A stretch of 23,882 bases of DNA from a virus. Numbering within the stretch: position 1 is the stretch's first letter; each line of letters opens with the position of its first letter. The stretch lies in IMG/VR virus record IMGVR_UViG_3300048839_000230, positions 1 through 23,882 of that record, one strand, 5' to 3'. Made by a program: the position numbers and the translations under genes. Shown here piece by piece: positions 1 to 6,141 of this stretch. The notes beneath the pieces are model-generated. The model was given only the letters and a program-made list of their open reading frames with translations. It was not told the origin of the DNA and ran no database searches.

Positions 1-189
1 CTGCTAACCGACATGGCGCAGGACATCGAAAACGAAGCCTTCAACCGCTACTGCACCAGCACGGCGGAGGGCGGCTACATTATCCACCCGGCACAACAGC
101 GCCGGTATGACCGTGACACGGTGAGCGCGAAAGAGGCGCAGCAACTTGTTGGTTGGCTTCAATTAAAAAGGGAGGCGGCGGGTGTCTAA
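1..189 (+). CDS. C-terminal fragment of unknown protein
   Basis: An open frame enters from the left edge and ends at TAA 187-189, giving 62 visible residues with no start. The visible part is hydrophilic (IENEAFNRYC, then a Gly-Tyr-Ile-Ile-His-Pro stretch) and ends in a charged helical tail (KEAQQLVGWLQLKREAAGV). I do not recognise the family. The stop overlaps the GTG start of the next small gene, and the Shine-Dalgarno site for that gene (GGGAGG, 170-175) lies inside this frame, which supports both frames being real and coupled. It could belong to the early or replication region preceding the packaging module, but the sequence itself does not show that. Confidence 0.55.
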   Translation: MLTDMAQDIENEAFNRYCTSTAEGGYIIHPAQQRRYDRDTVSAKEAQQLVGWLQLKREAAGV

Positions 190-286
190 ACGACAAGCCG
201 CACTTAACAACATCACCCTTGCCTGTGCCGTCGCGTTGGCCGTCACCGTCATCATCGCCGCATTGCTTGACGGTGCAGGCGGCTGA
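182..286 (+). CDS. Small single-span membrane peptide (34 aa)
   Basis: GTG at 182 is preceded by GGGAGG (170-175) at 6-nt spacing and overlaps the upstream stop by 8 nt, so initiation is well supported despite the small size. The product has a short basic N-terminus (MSKRQAALNN), one hydrophobic helix at about residues 11-30 (rich in Ala, Val, Ile, Leu), and ends DGAGG. A basic head followed by one membrane span predicts N-in orientation. Function is not recognisable: it could be a phage membrane toxin or inhibitor, a holin-like peptide, or a simple membrane anchor. The gene ends just before a gene-free stretch with its own promoter and terminator. Confidence 0.5.
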   Translation: MSKRQAALNNITLACAVALAVTVIIAALLDGAGG

Positions 287-295
287 GGCTAAAAT
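267..295 (+). promoter_or_regulatory. Sigma70-like promoter for a candidate small RNA
   Basis: TTGACG (267-272), a 17-nt spacer and TAAAAT (290-295) form a near-consensus promoter. The -35 lies in the last codons of the 34-residue gene. Predicted transcription starts near 302, with no ATG or GTG reading frame of any length before the terminator at 387-409. Confidence 0.42.
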
Positions 296-301
296 ATCAG
301 C

Positions 302-409
302 ACCTCTTATTAATACCCCGCAGTAAAATCCTCACCCGGCAAAAGACTGGAACTTGACAGACACACGACGACTTGACGAGCAAAAGAGCGCCACACCCGG
401 CGCTTTTTT
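302..409 (+). ncRNA. Candidate ~105-nt small RNA
   Basis: The interval between the predicted start near 302 and the intrinsic terminator at 387-409 contains no ATG and no credible open frame, so promoter and terminator bracket a possible non-coding transcript. ACTTGAC occurs twice inside it (about 351-357 and 371-377), and CCGGC is also repeated. The alternative is that this is only the 3' untranslated end of the 182-286 transcript. No known RNA family is recognised. Confidence 0.33.
387..409 (+). terminator. Rho-independent terminator
   Basis: AGCGCC (387-392), a 6-nt loop ACACCC and GGCGCT (399-404) form a GC-rich stem followed by a run of six T (404-409). It insulates the left genes from the promoter at 435-463. 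Confidence 0.8.
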
Positions 410-429
410 GTTGCTTGTTTGTTGTGCTA

Positions 430-455
430 ATATGTTGACAATATAAGCAACATAT
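430..455 (+). promoter_or_regulatory. Operator: inverted repeat over the -35 box
   Basis: ATATGTTG (430-437) and CAACATAT (448-455) are perfect inverted arms separated by 10 nt. The left arm overlaps the -35 box and the right arm lies in the promoter spacer, so a dimer bound here would exclude RNA polymerase. The same ATGTTG-N10-CAACAT arrangement overlaps the minus-strand promoter at 23415-23436. Confidence 0.6.
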
Positions 456-463
456 GCTATGCT
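435..463 (+). promoter_or_regulatory. Strong sigma70-like promoter
   Basis: TTGACA (435-440), 17-nt spacer, TATGCT (458-463). The -35 matches consensus exactly. Transcription should start near 470, giving a ~35-nt leader with AAGGAG (492-497) 7 nt before the ATG at 505. Confidence 0.75.
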
Positions 464-504
464 TATTTACATATTAGGCGGAACTAAGCACAAGGAGATT
501 TGAG

Positions 505-693
505 ATGATAAAACAAGAAAAGCAGTGCGCTAAGTGCAAGGCGCAAGGTTACAAAGTCGAGGCAACCGGGCTATTCGTTGGCAAGTTTTACAACTTTACG
601 TCGGAATCAGCGATGCCGTATCGTGGCTATTTGTGCGATATGCACGCAGATGAGGCCGAAAGCGGTAAATTTGTAAAGCAAAGAGCAGGGTAG
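505..693 (+). CDS. Small Cys-rich putative zinc-binding protein
   Basis: A 62-residue protein with its own strong promoter, AAGGAG at 7-nt spacing and a terminator downstream, so it is a monocistronic, probably highly transcribed gene. The N-terminus is lysine-rich and holds CAKC (residues 8-11); a second pair is in YLCDMH (residues 43-48). The C-x2-C plus C-x2-H spacing suggests one zinc-knuckle-like site on either side of an aromatic beta segment (LFVGKFYNFTSE). Family not recognised. The operator over its promoter implies repression under some condition. Possible roles include small regulator or host-takeover protein, but function is unknown. Confidence 0.75.
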   Translation: MIKQEKQCAKCKAQGYKVEATGLFVGKFYNFTSESAMPYRGYLCDMHADEAESGKFVKQRAG

Positions 694-711
694 ATGTAAG
701 TACCTTGGTGC

Positions 712-807
712 TTGCGATATGCGCCCCACCTATGCTACACTGTGGGCGCTTATCCTCCTTTGCACGGCTGGTTCTCCTGAAAATGCGTCCAATACGGGCG
801 CATTTTT
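712..807 (+). ncRNA. Candidate ~60-nt RNA with anti-Shine-Dalgarno tract
   Basis: TTGCGA (712-717), an 18-nt spacer and TACACT (736-741) could be a promoter; the same TACACT -10 is used by the minus-strand promoter at 23405-23410. A transcript from about 748 to the terminator at 807 would carry TCCTCCTTT (754-762), which resembles the 3' tail of 16S rRNA, and no open frame. The promoter is weaker than its neighbours, and an imperfect dyad (721-729 with 742-749) overlaps it. The region could equally be untranslated trailer of the 505-693 gene. Confidence 0.2.
780..807 (+). terminator. Rho-independent terminator
   Basis: AAAATGCGTCC (780-790), loop AATAC, and GGGCGCATTTT (796-806) give an 11-bp stem with one G-U pair and a T-rich 3' side. 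It ends the 505-693 transcript just upstream of the HNH gene promoter. Confidence 0.85.
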
Positions 808-835
808 GCTTTCTGCGCATATTGACCGGGTATTG

Positions 836-841
836 TATAAT
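836..841 (+). promoter_or_regulatory. -10 box suggesting leaderless HNH transcript
   Basis: A perfect TATAAT ends 7 nt before the ATG at 849, so transcription would begin at or within a base or two of the start codon. No good -35 box is seen at 16-18 nt. The only purine stretch, GAGG (844-847), is one base from the ATG, too close to serve as a ribosome-binding site. Confidence 0.45.
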
Positions 842-848
842 GTGAGGC

Positions 849-1205
849 ATGCCAACTAAAGCCATGAAACCATGTCGCCACACAGGTTGCGCCGCTCTTG
901 TCAGTGGTGGCTATTGTGCTGCACATCAACCCGCAATCATTCGCAAGCCGGACGACCGACCAAGCGCGGCGGCACGAGGCTATGATGAGACATGGCGTAA
1001 AATCAGGGCGGAGTATTTGGTAGACAATCGATGGTGCAAGTGCGGACAACGCGCCAACCATGTGGATCACATCTTGCCATTAAGCAAGGGCGGTACGCAC
1101 GATTGGGATAACTTACAAGCTATGTGTCACTCATGCCATAGTCGCAAGACGGCTAAATTCGATGGCGCATTTGGGAATAGGGTACGGTATGACAGGTACG
1201 GGTAA
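849..1205 (+). CDS. HNH homing-type endonuclease, packaging-associated
   Basis: A 118-residue HNH nuclease of the size and position typical for HK97-like phages, directly upstream of the terminase genes. Such enzymes are known to act with terminase in cleaving DNA at the packaging site. Visible elements: an N-terminal Cys/His cluster (C9, C14, C23, H26); a conserved RGYDETWRKIR helix (residues 43-53); CKC (63-65); HVDHILPLSKGG with D73-H74; WDNLQ with N88; and CHSCHSRKT with C93, C96 and H97. The DH...N...H order is the beta-beta-alpha-metal active site, and C63/C65 with C93/C96 likely hold structural zinc. The start is ATG 849; the mRNA appears leaderless. Confidence 0.92.
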   Translation: MPTKAMKPCRHTGCAALVSGGYCAAHQPAIIRKPDDRPSAAARGYDETWRKIRAEYLVDNRWCKCGQRANHVDHILPLSKGGTHDWDNLQAMCHSCHSRKTAKFDGAFGNRVRYDRYG

Positions 1206-1229
1206 GGGGGTTTCTATCTCTGTGGCGGT

Positions 1230-1249
1230 CGCGCTCCTGACCGAGCGCG
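1230..1249 (+). other. Perfect hairpin between HNH and terS
   Basis: CGCGCTC (1230-1236) and GAGCGCG (1243-1249) are perfect inverted arms with a 6-nt loop. There is no T-tract, so it is not an intrinsic terminator. It lies in the only gap (1206-1295) of the packaging module, where cos or terminase-binding sites are often found. That role is inference. Confidence 0.35.
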
Positions 1250-1295
1250 GTAGTCAAACACACACGCAAGCAGTTACAAAGAGCGGGGGTCAACT

Positions 1296-1760
1296 GTGAC
1301 GGCCATCAAGCCGACGGCGCTTAAAAAGCTGGCGGGCAACCCCGGTGGGCGACCATTACCGCAAGACCCGGAATTTGACGACCGCAAGCCAACTTGCCCG
1401 GTACATCTCAGCGCCGAAGCCAAGGCCGAATGGAAACGCATCGTCAATACCTTGCATGAAACCGGTGTCCTAAAGTGGACAGACCGCAGCGCACTAGCCG
1501 CCTATTGTGAAGCATACGGGCGCTGGGTGCAGGCGGAAAACCTTGTACGCAAGAGTGGCCTACTCATCAAGACAAGCAACGATAATGTCATTCAAAATCC
1601 GGCGGTCGGCGTGGCTAACAAGGCGATGGCTGACATGGTAGCGTATGCTAAAGAGTTTGGCATGACGCCATCAAGCCGGGCTAAACTAGCAATGGACATG
1701 CCGAAGCAGGAAAAAGAGCCGACATTGGCGGACGTGCTATTCGAGGCCATGAATGAGTAA
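1296..1760 (+). CDS. terS: Terminase small subunit, P27 family
   Basis: A 154-residue protein opening with KPTALKKLAGNPGGRPLP (residues 5-22), the hallmark N-terminus of P27-type small terminase subunits, followed by helical segments (AKAEWKRIVNTLHETG, DRSALAAYCEAYGRW) and a C-terminal NPAVGVANKAMADMVAYAKEFGMTPSSRAKL block also typical of the family. It recognises the packaging site on concatemeric DNA and recruits the large subunit. The start is GTG 1296, with a GGGGG tract at 1285-1289 as a weak ribosome-binding site. It overlaps terL by 8 nt (ATGAGTAA), suggesting translational coupling. Confidence 0.93.
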   Translation: MTAIKPTALKKLAGNPGGRPLPQDPEFDDRKPTCPVHLSAEAKAEWKRIVNTLHETGVLKWTDRSALAAYCEAYGRWVQAENLVRKSGLLIKTSNDNVIQNPAVGVANKAMADMVAYAKEFGMTPSSRAKLAMDMPKQEKEPTLADVLFEAMNE

Positions 1761-3453
1761 GCACCCGGCGGAGCAGTATGCGGCGGATGTGGTCAGCGGC
1801 AAGATTCCCGCCGCCCGGTGGGTGAAGTTGGCGTGCCAGCGTCATGTTGACGACCTGCGAGACGGCCACAAGCGCGGGCTATGGTTTGACGAGCGGGCGG
1901 CAAAAGCGGCAATTGCATTTTATAGCGTCCTGCGTCATTGGAAAGGGGAGTGGGCAGGCGAGGTAATCAGGCTGGAACCGGCGCAACAATTTTGGTTATG
2001 GTCGCTCTTTGGCTGGAAACGCGACGACGGGACACGCCGATTCCGCACCGCGTATCTGGAAGTTGGGCGTAAGAATGCCAAGACGACCACCGCCGCCGGT
2101 ATCGGGCTATTCCTTGCGTTTGCTGAGGGCGAGGGCGGGGCAGAGGTTTACAGCGCCGCCACCAAACAAGACCAGGCCAAGATTGTCCACCGTGACGCCA
2201 CCGAGATGGTCAAGCGTTCCCCCCAACTCAAGAAAATCATTACCGTATTTCGCAACAATTTGCACAGCGTAGAAAGTGGCAGCAAATTCGAGCCATTAAG
2301 CGCCGACTATAACAGCCTTGATGGGCTGAATATACAAGGCGTCATCGCCGACGAGTTACATGCCTGGCCTTCACCGGAGCTATGGGGCGTGTTGAAAACC
2401 GGCACGGGTAGCCGTCGTCAACCGCTTATGCTTGCCATTACAACGGCGGGTGTTGACCAACAGGGCATATGCTACGCGCAGCGGGAATACTTGACGCGCA
2501 TTCTCAAGGGCATCATCGAAGACGACAGCTATTGGGGCATGATATACACGCTGGACACCCGGCAAGACTGGCCGGATTTGGAGCAAGACGACAACTGGCA
2601 AAATGAGGCTAACTGGATCAAGGCCAACCCGCTTTTAGGCGTATCGAAGAAATGGGACACCATGCGCCAAGACGCCAGAGAAGCAACCAACCGACCGGCG
2701 GAGCTTAACCACTTTCTGCGGTGGCATCTGAACATTTGGACAACCGCCGTCACGCGCTGGATTAACCCATTCCAATGGGATGAGTGCGGCAGCGTGGTGG
2801 TTAATGAGCAGGCACTATACGGTCGTTTGTGCTACGGTGGGCTTGACCTGTCCAGTACGGGCGACCTGACCGCGTTTGTACTGGTGTTCCCACCGTCAAC
2901 GCCGGGCGGCTTGTGGGAAGTTTTGTGTCGCTTTTGGATTCCTGCCGATAACATTATAGACCGGGTAAGGCGTGACCAAGTGCCATACGACCAGTGGGTA
3001 AGGGAAGGCTATATTGAAACAACGCCAGGTAATAGTGTGGATTATGACTTCATTTTGGCGCAGATAGAAAGCGACATGAGCAACTATAATATTGCTGAGG
3101 TGGCTTTTGACCCCTGGAATGCTACCCATGTTTCTAACCGGCTTATCGAAAACAACATAACTATGGTAGACTTTCGACAGGGATTTGTCAGCATGAACCC
3201 GGCAATGAAGGCGCTGGAAGTTGCCATAGCGCAGGGTGAATTGGCACACGGTGACAGCCCTGTGTTGAATTGGATGGCAGATAATTTGGTGGTACGCACT
3301 GACCCGGCGGGAAACATCAAACCAGACAAAGAGCGCAGTCGGGAAAAGATAGACGGCATGGTGGCGCTGGCAATGGCACACCATCGGGCAAGATTGACCA
3401 ATAACGCGCCGCGTCAATCGGTGTATGAAACGCGGGGAATGATGGTGGTATGA
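1753..3453 (+). CDS. terL: Terminase large subunit (packaging ATPase-nuclease)
   Basis: A full-length 566-residue large terminase, the motor that pumps DNA into the prohead and cuts the concatemer. The ATPase domain shows a Walker A-like GRKNAKTT (105-112) and Walker B GVIADE (196-201). The RNase H-like nuclease domain has three spaced acids: D365 in GGLDLSSTGD, D453 in VAFDPWNA and D534 in KIDGMVALAMA. This architecture matches the Terminase_1 / HK97-like group that partners P27 small subunits. Start ATG 1753 lies inside the terS end. Its stop overlaps the next start (ATGA, 3450-3453). All key residues seem intact, so it should be functional. Confidence 0.95.
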   Translation: MSKHPAEQYAADVVSGKIPAARWVKLACQRHVDDLRDGHKRGLWFDERAAKAAIAFYSVLRHWKGEWAGEVIRLEPAQQFWLWSLFGWKRDDGTRRFRTAYLEVGRKNAKTTTAAGIGLFLAFAEGEGGAEVYSAATKQDQAKIVHRDATEMVKRSPQLKKIITVFRNNLHSVESGSKFEPLSADYNSLDGLNIQGVIADELHAWPSPELWGVLKTGTGSRRQPLMLAITTAGVDQQGICYAQREYLTRILKGIIEDDSYWGMIYTLDTRQDWPDLEQDDNWQNEANWIKANPLLGVSKKWDTMRQDAREATNRPAELNHFLRWHLNIWTTAVTRWINPFQWDECGSVVVNEQALYGRLCYGGLDLSSTGDLTAFVLVFPPSTPGGLWEVLCRFWIPADNIIDRVRRDQVPYDQWVREGYIETTPGNSVDYDFILAQIESDMSNYNIAEVAFDPWNATHVSNRLIENNITMVDFRQGFVSMNPAMKALEVAIAQGELAHGDSPVLNWMADNLVVRTDPAGNIKPDKERSREKIDGMVALAMAHHRARLTNNAPRQSVYETRGMMVV

Positions 3454-3656
3454 TGTTCAATCGGTACTATGCGGAGCTAAAGACGGGCATCGTCAACCTG
3501 AAAAGCGGGACAGCCGTTCGGGGCGTGATTTACAAGAGGGTGGGGGCGCATCTGATTATTAAGCAGGCCACATTGTTGCCACAGGGTACGCCGATGGATG
3601 GCGAGATTTTAGTTACGCTGGCTGATATTGATTTTGTACAAATTCTGGCGGAGTAA
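3450..3656 (+). CDS. Small conserved-position protein between terL and portal
   Basis: A 68-residue protein starting in an ATGA overlap with terL. After a short N-terminus (MMFNRYYAELKTG) the chain is almost entirely beta-strand-like: IVNLKSGTAVRGVIYKR, AHLIIKQATLLP, then GEILVTLADIDFVQIL. Alternating hydrophobics with a central Gly suggest a small SH3- or Sm-like barrel. Many HK97-like phages carry an unnamed small gene here. A structural or assembly role is inferred only from position. A second ATG at 3453 could be the true start. Confidence 0.75.
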   Translation: MMFNRYYAELKTGIVNLKSGTAVRGVIYKRVGAHLIIKQATLLPQGTPMDGEILVTLADIDFVQILAE

Positions 3657-3662
3657 AATTCT

Positions 3663-5573
3663 ATGGCAACAATACAAAGCCTGGGCACAACGATAACGCA
3701 AAACGGGTGGGAGAGTTGGAATTATGCCCGGTCAGCGGTACGCATGTATGATAATTACAATCTAACCTATGCGGCGCTATACCGAGAGCAACCCAACGTT
3801 CGTACCTGTGTAGATTTTCTAGCCCGCAACATTGCCCAGCTTAACCTTCATTTCTTTCGCCGTCTTGACGAAACCGACCGCCAACGATTGACCGGCGCGC
3901 CGGTCGTGCAACTGCTTAACCGACCGTTACCGCCGCAATACAAGGTGACACGTTACCGACTATTCGAGGCCATCGTATCAGACCTGGGCGTGTATTTTAA
4001 TTCTTACTTGCTTAAGCTCAGGCAAAACGGCGAAACTGTTGGGCTGTTGCGTATTCCGCCGGAGTACATGGCAGTGGGCGGCGGGCTGATTACTACCGGC
4101 TATGAGGCAAACATAGGCGGGGTGCTGTACCAATTTGTCAATGATGAGATTATCCACTTTAAGGGCTATTCGCCCGAAAGCAGCATCCTCGGCTTGTCAC
4201 CGCTGGAAACATTGCGCCGGGTATTAGCTGAGGAAAACGCAATGGGGGAATATCGGGAGGGCTTTTGGAAAGCTGCCGCCCGTATTAGTGGCGTGATTCA
4301 CCGCCCAGCCAGCGCCCCATTGTGGAGCGAAGCCGCTCGTCAACGCTTTGCACTAGAGTTTCAAGAGCTTTACTCAGGCAACGCCAACAGCGGCAAGACG
4401 GCCATCCTGGAAGAGGATATGAAATGGGAGCCAAACTCATTCAACGCGCAAGAATCGGAATACCTCGGCGGGCGAAAATTGACGCGGGAAGAATGCGCCC
4501 GCGCCTACCATATCCCATTGCCGATGGTGGGTATTTTAGACAACGCCACATTTAGCAACATTCAGGAGCAGCATAAGCATTTATACCAAGACACATTGGG
4601 GCCAATACTGGCAATGATAGAGCAGGACATAGCCATGCAACTACTGCCTGACTTTGCCGATACGGACAACGTGTACTGCGAGTTTAATATCAATGAGAAA
4701 ATGCAGGGCGACTTTGCCGCGCAGACAAGCGCCATGCAAAGCGCCGTTGGTCGACCCTGGATGACTGCCGACGAAGCCCGCGCCCGTTTCAACATGCCCA
4801 TGCTGGGCGGTGACGCCGGGCAACTTGTCACGCCGCTTAATGTGCTAGTAGGCGGGCAAGCCTCACCTACCGACAGCGCACCACCGCCGAAGACGATAGA
4901 GGGCTATTACACCAAAGCAATCAGCACTTACAATGCAGGCATGGAAGCCAATTACCTACGCAAGTATGAAGATGTATTCACCCGGCACTACCAGCGGCAA
5001 GAGCGGGCATACAAAAGCGCAATGGGGGCAAAGGCAATGGTAGGCGATGCGTGGGTAGATAGTGAGCGCTGGAATCGGGAATTAACGGATGACCTTTTCA
5101 AGATTAACAATATGACCGCGTTGGCATGGGGCGAGATGGTGGCGTCCGAATTTGGCGCGGACGTATCAGAGAGCCGTATGCAACGCTGGCTACAACAGCA
5201 CAGCCGCATACAGGCGGAGCAGATTAACGCCTATACCGAGGAGCAATTGACCATTGCCGCCAACGACCCGGAGCCGGGCGAAGCCATTAACAAAGTATTC
5301 ACCGCCGCCTTGACGGTGTGGGCGCTCAGGCAAGCCCGCAGCGCCTTAACGACCGCCGTCAACTTTGGCAGCAACGAAGGTGCAAACGCGGCGGGCTTGC
5401 GGTCCAAAACGTGGCGCGTCAACAGCGCCAACCCACGTGACAGCCATGCTGCGCTAAACGGGGCGACGGTGGGCATACGGGAAAGATTCGCCAACGGGTT
5501 ACGCTGGCCGGGCGACCCGGACGGCAGTGCGGATGAGTTAGCCGGTTGCGATTGTACAATTACCTTTTCGTAG
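3663..5573 (+). CDS. Portal protein fused to MuF-like C-terminal domain
   Basis: A 636-residue protein. Residues 1 to about 400 are an HK97-family portal: NVRTCVDFLARNIAQLNL near the N-terminus, IIHFKGYSPESSILGLSPLETLR in the middle and a REECARAYHIPLPMVGILDNATFSNIQEQ segment. The portal dodecamer is the DNA entry channel and docks terminase and connector. After a linker (about 410-560) rich in charged helices, residues 580-636 match the Mu protein F-like minor head domain: TWRVNSANPRDSHAALNG, then WPGDPDGSADE and a terminal CDC. In most phages these are two genes; here one uninterrupted frame covers both. Start ATG 3663 has GGAG about 9 nt upstream. Confidence 0.88.
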   Translation: MATIQSLGTTITQNGWESWNYARSAVRMYDNYNLTYAALYREQPNVRTCVDFLARNIAQLNLHFFRRLDETDRQRLTGAPVVQLLNRPLPPQYKVTRYRLFEAIVSDLGVYFNSYLLKLRQNGETVGLLRIPPEYMAVGGGLITTGYEANIGGVLYQFVNDEIIHFKGYSPESSILGLSPLETLRRVLAEENAMGEYREGFWKAAARISGVIHRPASAPLWSEAARQRFALEFQELYSGNANSGKTAILEEDMKWEPNSFNAQESEYLGGRKLTREECARAYHIPLPMVGILDNATFSNIQEQHKHLYQDTLGPILAMIEQDIAMQLLPDFADTDNVYCEFNINEKMQGDFAAQTSAMQSAVGRPWMTADEARARFNMPMLGGDAGQLVTPLNVLVGGQASPTDSAPPPKTIEGYYTKAISTYNAGMEANYLRKYEDVFTRHYQRQERAYKSAMGAKAMVGDAWVDSERWNRELTDDLFKINNMTALAWGEMVASEFGADVSESRMQRWLQQHSRIQAEQINAYTEEQLTIAANDPEPGEAINKVFTAALTVWALRQARSALTTAVNFGSNEGANAAGLRSKTWRVNSANPRDSHAALNGATVGIRERFANGLRWPGDPDGSADELAGCDCTITFS

Positions 5574-5583
5574 GGAGATGAAG

Positions 5584-6141
5584 ATGAATCAAAAAACATA
5601 CTCAGCAAAAATGATGTGTGAGGGCGCAGAGGATGAAGACAACGGCGCATTCAAGGCCGTGTTTTCCACTTTTGACGTAATAGACCATCACGGTGACGTG
5701 ACATTACCCGGTGCATTTACCGACGGGCAGCAAGTGATTATTGAGGGCTGGAATCATAATTACACCATGCCCGCCGGAGTTGGTGCAATTTATTCCGATG
5801 AAAGCAAGGCATGGGTGGAAGGGCGTTTCTTTTTAGACACGGCCGTTGGGCTAGAAAACTATCGTACCGTCAAGGCGCTGGGCAATTCTGAATGGAGCTA
5901 CACCTTTGACATTCTGGCAGCGGAGCCGGGTACAAAAGACGGGCGACCCGTGCAACTGCTGAAAGCGCTGGACGTGGTAGGGGTTGCGCCGGTAACGCGG
6001 GGGGCGGGTATCGGTACGCACACAATTATGGTAAAATCCCAACAGGCACAAAACGAAGGCGAGGCCGGAGACGGTAAGCCGAGCGGTGTAGCGCCTGCTG
6101 TTTTATTGGCAAAAATTAAATTGATGGAGATGGAACAATGA
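5584..6141 (+). CDS. HK97-type prohead protease (U35)
   Basis: A serine protease that cleaves the capsid N-terminal delta domain during head maturation. From ATG 5584 the product is 185 residues. Family features are FSTFDVIDHHGDVTLPGAF (27-45), GWNHNYTMPAG with probable catalytic H58, EWSYTF with probable catalytic S105, and LKALDVVGVAPVTRGAG near the C-terminal end of the domain. An in-frame ATG at 5578 is possible, but GGGAG (5573-5577) abuts it, whereas it sits 6 nt from ATG 5584, so the latter is chosen. The stop overlaps the capsid start (ATGA). Confidence 0.92.
   Translation: MNQKTYSAKMMCEGAEDEDNGAFKAVFSTFDVIDHHGDVTLPGAFTDGQQVIIEGWNHNYTMPAGVGAIYSDESKAWVEGRFFLDTAVGLENYRTVKALGNSEWSYTFDILAAEPGTKDGRPVQLLKALDVVGVAPVTRGAGIGTHTIMVKSQQAQNEGEAGDGKPSGVAPAVLLAKIKLMEMEQ

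Noticed and set aside
353-385. TTGACA at about 353 as a promoter
   Set aside because: No -10-like sequence at 16-18 nt downstream and a terminator follows at once.
822-841. TTGACC at 822 as -35 for the HNH gene
   Set aside because: Only 8 nt from TATAAT, far too close for sigma70.
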